Assembly: GCF_024397895.1 (NCBI RefSeq)
Contig: NZ_CP073346.1
Coordinates: 3,162,001 to 3,226,000, forward strand
Direction of reading: 5' to 3'
Source: Pseudomonas benzenivorans
GTDB taxonomy: Bacteria > Pseudomonadota > Gammaproteobacteria > Pseudomonadales > Pseudomonadaceae
DNA length: 64,000 nt
Each line of letters begins with the position of its first letter. The first letter of the stretch is position 1. The position numbers were made by a program, and so were the translations under genes. Shown in pieces: positions 63,151-64,000 of this stretch. The notes under the pieces were generated by a model. The model was not told where the DNA came from, ran no database searches, and saw only the letters and a list, made by a program, of their open reading frames with translations.

Positions 63151-63837
63151 ATGGGTCAGAAAGTACATCCCACTGGCATTCGCCTGGGAATCGTCAAGGA
63201 TCACACATCCGTCTGGTACGCAGACGGTCGGACTTATGCGGACTATTTGTTCGCAGATCTGAAAGTGCGTGAGTACCTCCAAGACAAACTAAAAAGCGCG
63301 TCCGTAAGCCGTATCGACATTGCTCGTCCGGCTCAAACCGCACGCATCACCATCCACACCGCCCGTCCCGGTATCGTGATCGGCAAGAAAGGTGAGGATG
63401 TTGAGAGGCTGCGTCAGGACCTGACCAAGCAAATGGGTGTGCCGGTACACATCAACATCGAAGAGATCCGCAAGCCGGAACTCGACGCGATGCTGGTTGC
63501 CCAGAGCGTCGCCCAGCAGCTGGAGCGTCGTGTGATGTTCCGTCGCGCCATGAAGCGCGCCGTACAGAACGCCATGCGCATTGGTGCCAAGGGCATCAAG
63601 ATCCAGGTAAGTGGTCGTCTCGGCGGTGCGGAAATCGCACGTACCGAGTGGTACCGCGAAGGTCGTGTGCCGCTGCACACCCTGCGCGCTGACATTGACT
63701 ACAACACCTACGAAGCGCACACCACCTACGGTGTGATCGGTGTCAAGGTTTGGATCTTCAAGGGCGAGGTCATCGGTGGCCGCCAGGAAGAGCTCAAGCC
63801 GCAGGCGCCCGCTCCTCGTAAAAAAGCTGCCAAGTAA
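63151..63837 (+). CDS. rpsC: 30S ribosomal protein S3
   Basis: mRNA-entry protein with helicase role. 228 residues: KH domain with [13 protein letters not shown] (GxxG) and the C-terminal [33 protein letters not shown] 63151 starts [13 protein letters not shown]; a frame that begins inside rplV is rejected. Confidence 0.97.
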   Translation: MGQKVHPTGIRLGIVKDHTSVWYADGRTYADYLFADLKVREYLQDKLKSASVSRIDIARPAQTARITIHTARPGIVIGKKGEDVERLRQDLTKQMGVPVHINIEEIRKPELDAMLVAQSVAQQLERRVMFRRAMKRAVQNAMRIGAKGIKIQVSGRLGGAEIARTEWYREGRVPLHTLRADIDYNTYEAHTTYGVIGVKVWIFKGEVIGGRQEELKPQAPAPRKKAAK

Positions 63838-63849
63838 GGGGTACGCCAA

Positions 63850-64000
63850 ATGTTGCAACCAAAGCGTACGAAGTTCCGCAAGCAGATGACCGGCCACAAC
63901 CGTGGCCTGGCTCAGCGCGGTAGCAAGGTCAGCTTCGGCGAGTTCGCGCTGAAGTCTGTTGCCCGCGGTCGTCTCACCGCCCGTCAGATCGAGTCCGCTC
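63850..64000 (+). CDS. rplP: 50S ribosomal protein L16, N-terminal part (cut by window edge)
   Basis: First 50 codons only, [20 protein letters not shown]..., continuing past the right edge. L16 sits at the A-site tRNA elbow. It follows rpsC by 12 bases, as in the conserved S10 operon order. Confidence 0.95.

Overview
This window is core chromosome of a Pseudomonas-group gammaproteobacterium. The evidence is protein-level similarity to known Pseudomonas genes (LptD, Vfr, SpeD, TrpE, RpoB/RpoC), a high G+C third-position bias, and a gene order that matches what I recall of Pseudomonas genomes: lptD-amgK-murU, rpe-gph-trpE, trpGDC-vfr-speD-coq7, argC-erpA-anmK-tyrS, rrn, birA-coaX, tRNA-tufB, secE-nusG-rpl-rpoBC, str operon, S10 operon. 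I do not name a species. I see no phage, insertion sequence, integron or CRISPR array.

Left part (1-27500): the start of surA and all of lptD (outer-membrane biogenesis) are divergent from amgK-murU-djlA (peptidoglycan recycling plus a J-domain protein). Next come rpe-gph and a trp block: a leader peptide with two Trp codons, trpE, then trpGDC only 12 bases after trpE. vfr (cAMP receptor protein), an OsmC protein, speD, coq7, a HIT protein, a Ycf46-like AAA ATPase and a minus-strand run (SDR, DUF805, flavin oxidoreductase, hemJ) follow. Then argC sits with a membrane coiled-coil protein and a bactofilin, then erpA, anmK, an M23 endopeptidase and tyrS. AnmK, AmgK and MurU are parts of one route that returns MurNAc to UDP-MurNAc.

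Middle (27500-38900): two complete rRNA operons (16S, tRNA-Ile, tRNA-Ala, 23S, 5S) lie head to tail with a period of 5576 bases. I find no difference by eye between them until the terminators, and only 70 bases separate the copies. Operon 1 has four stacked promoter-like elements; operon 2 keeps only the most proximal one.

Right part (38900-64000): birA-coaX-SPOR gene, then tRNA-Tyr/Gly/Thr and the first EF-Tu gene, tRNA-Trp, secE-nusG, rplKA, rplJL, rpoBC, rpsL-rpsG-fusA-second EF-Tu gene, and the S10 operon from rpsJ into rplP, cut by the window end. Here the genes work as one transcription-translation block with nested regulation: intercistronic terminators/attenuators, an L10-type leader, and internal promoters.

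Nothing here is convincingly a wholly new system. The points most worth a second look are the promoter asymmetry of the tandem rRNA operons, the terminator-like hairpin between tRNA-Thr and tufB, the trpL leader, the uninterrupted trpE-trpG junction, and the pairing of a bactofilin with an LmdC-like membrane coiled-coil protein that has no peptidase domain.
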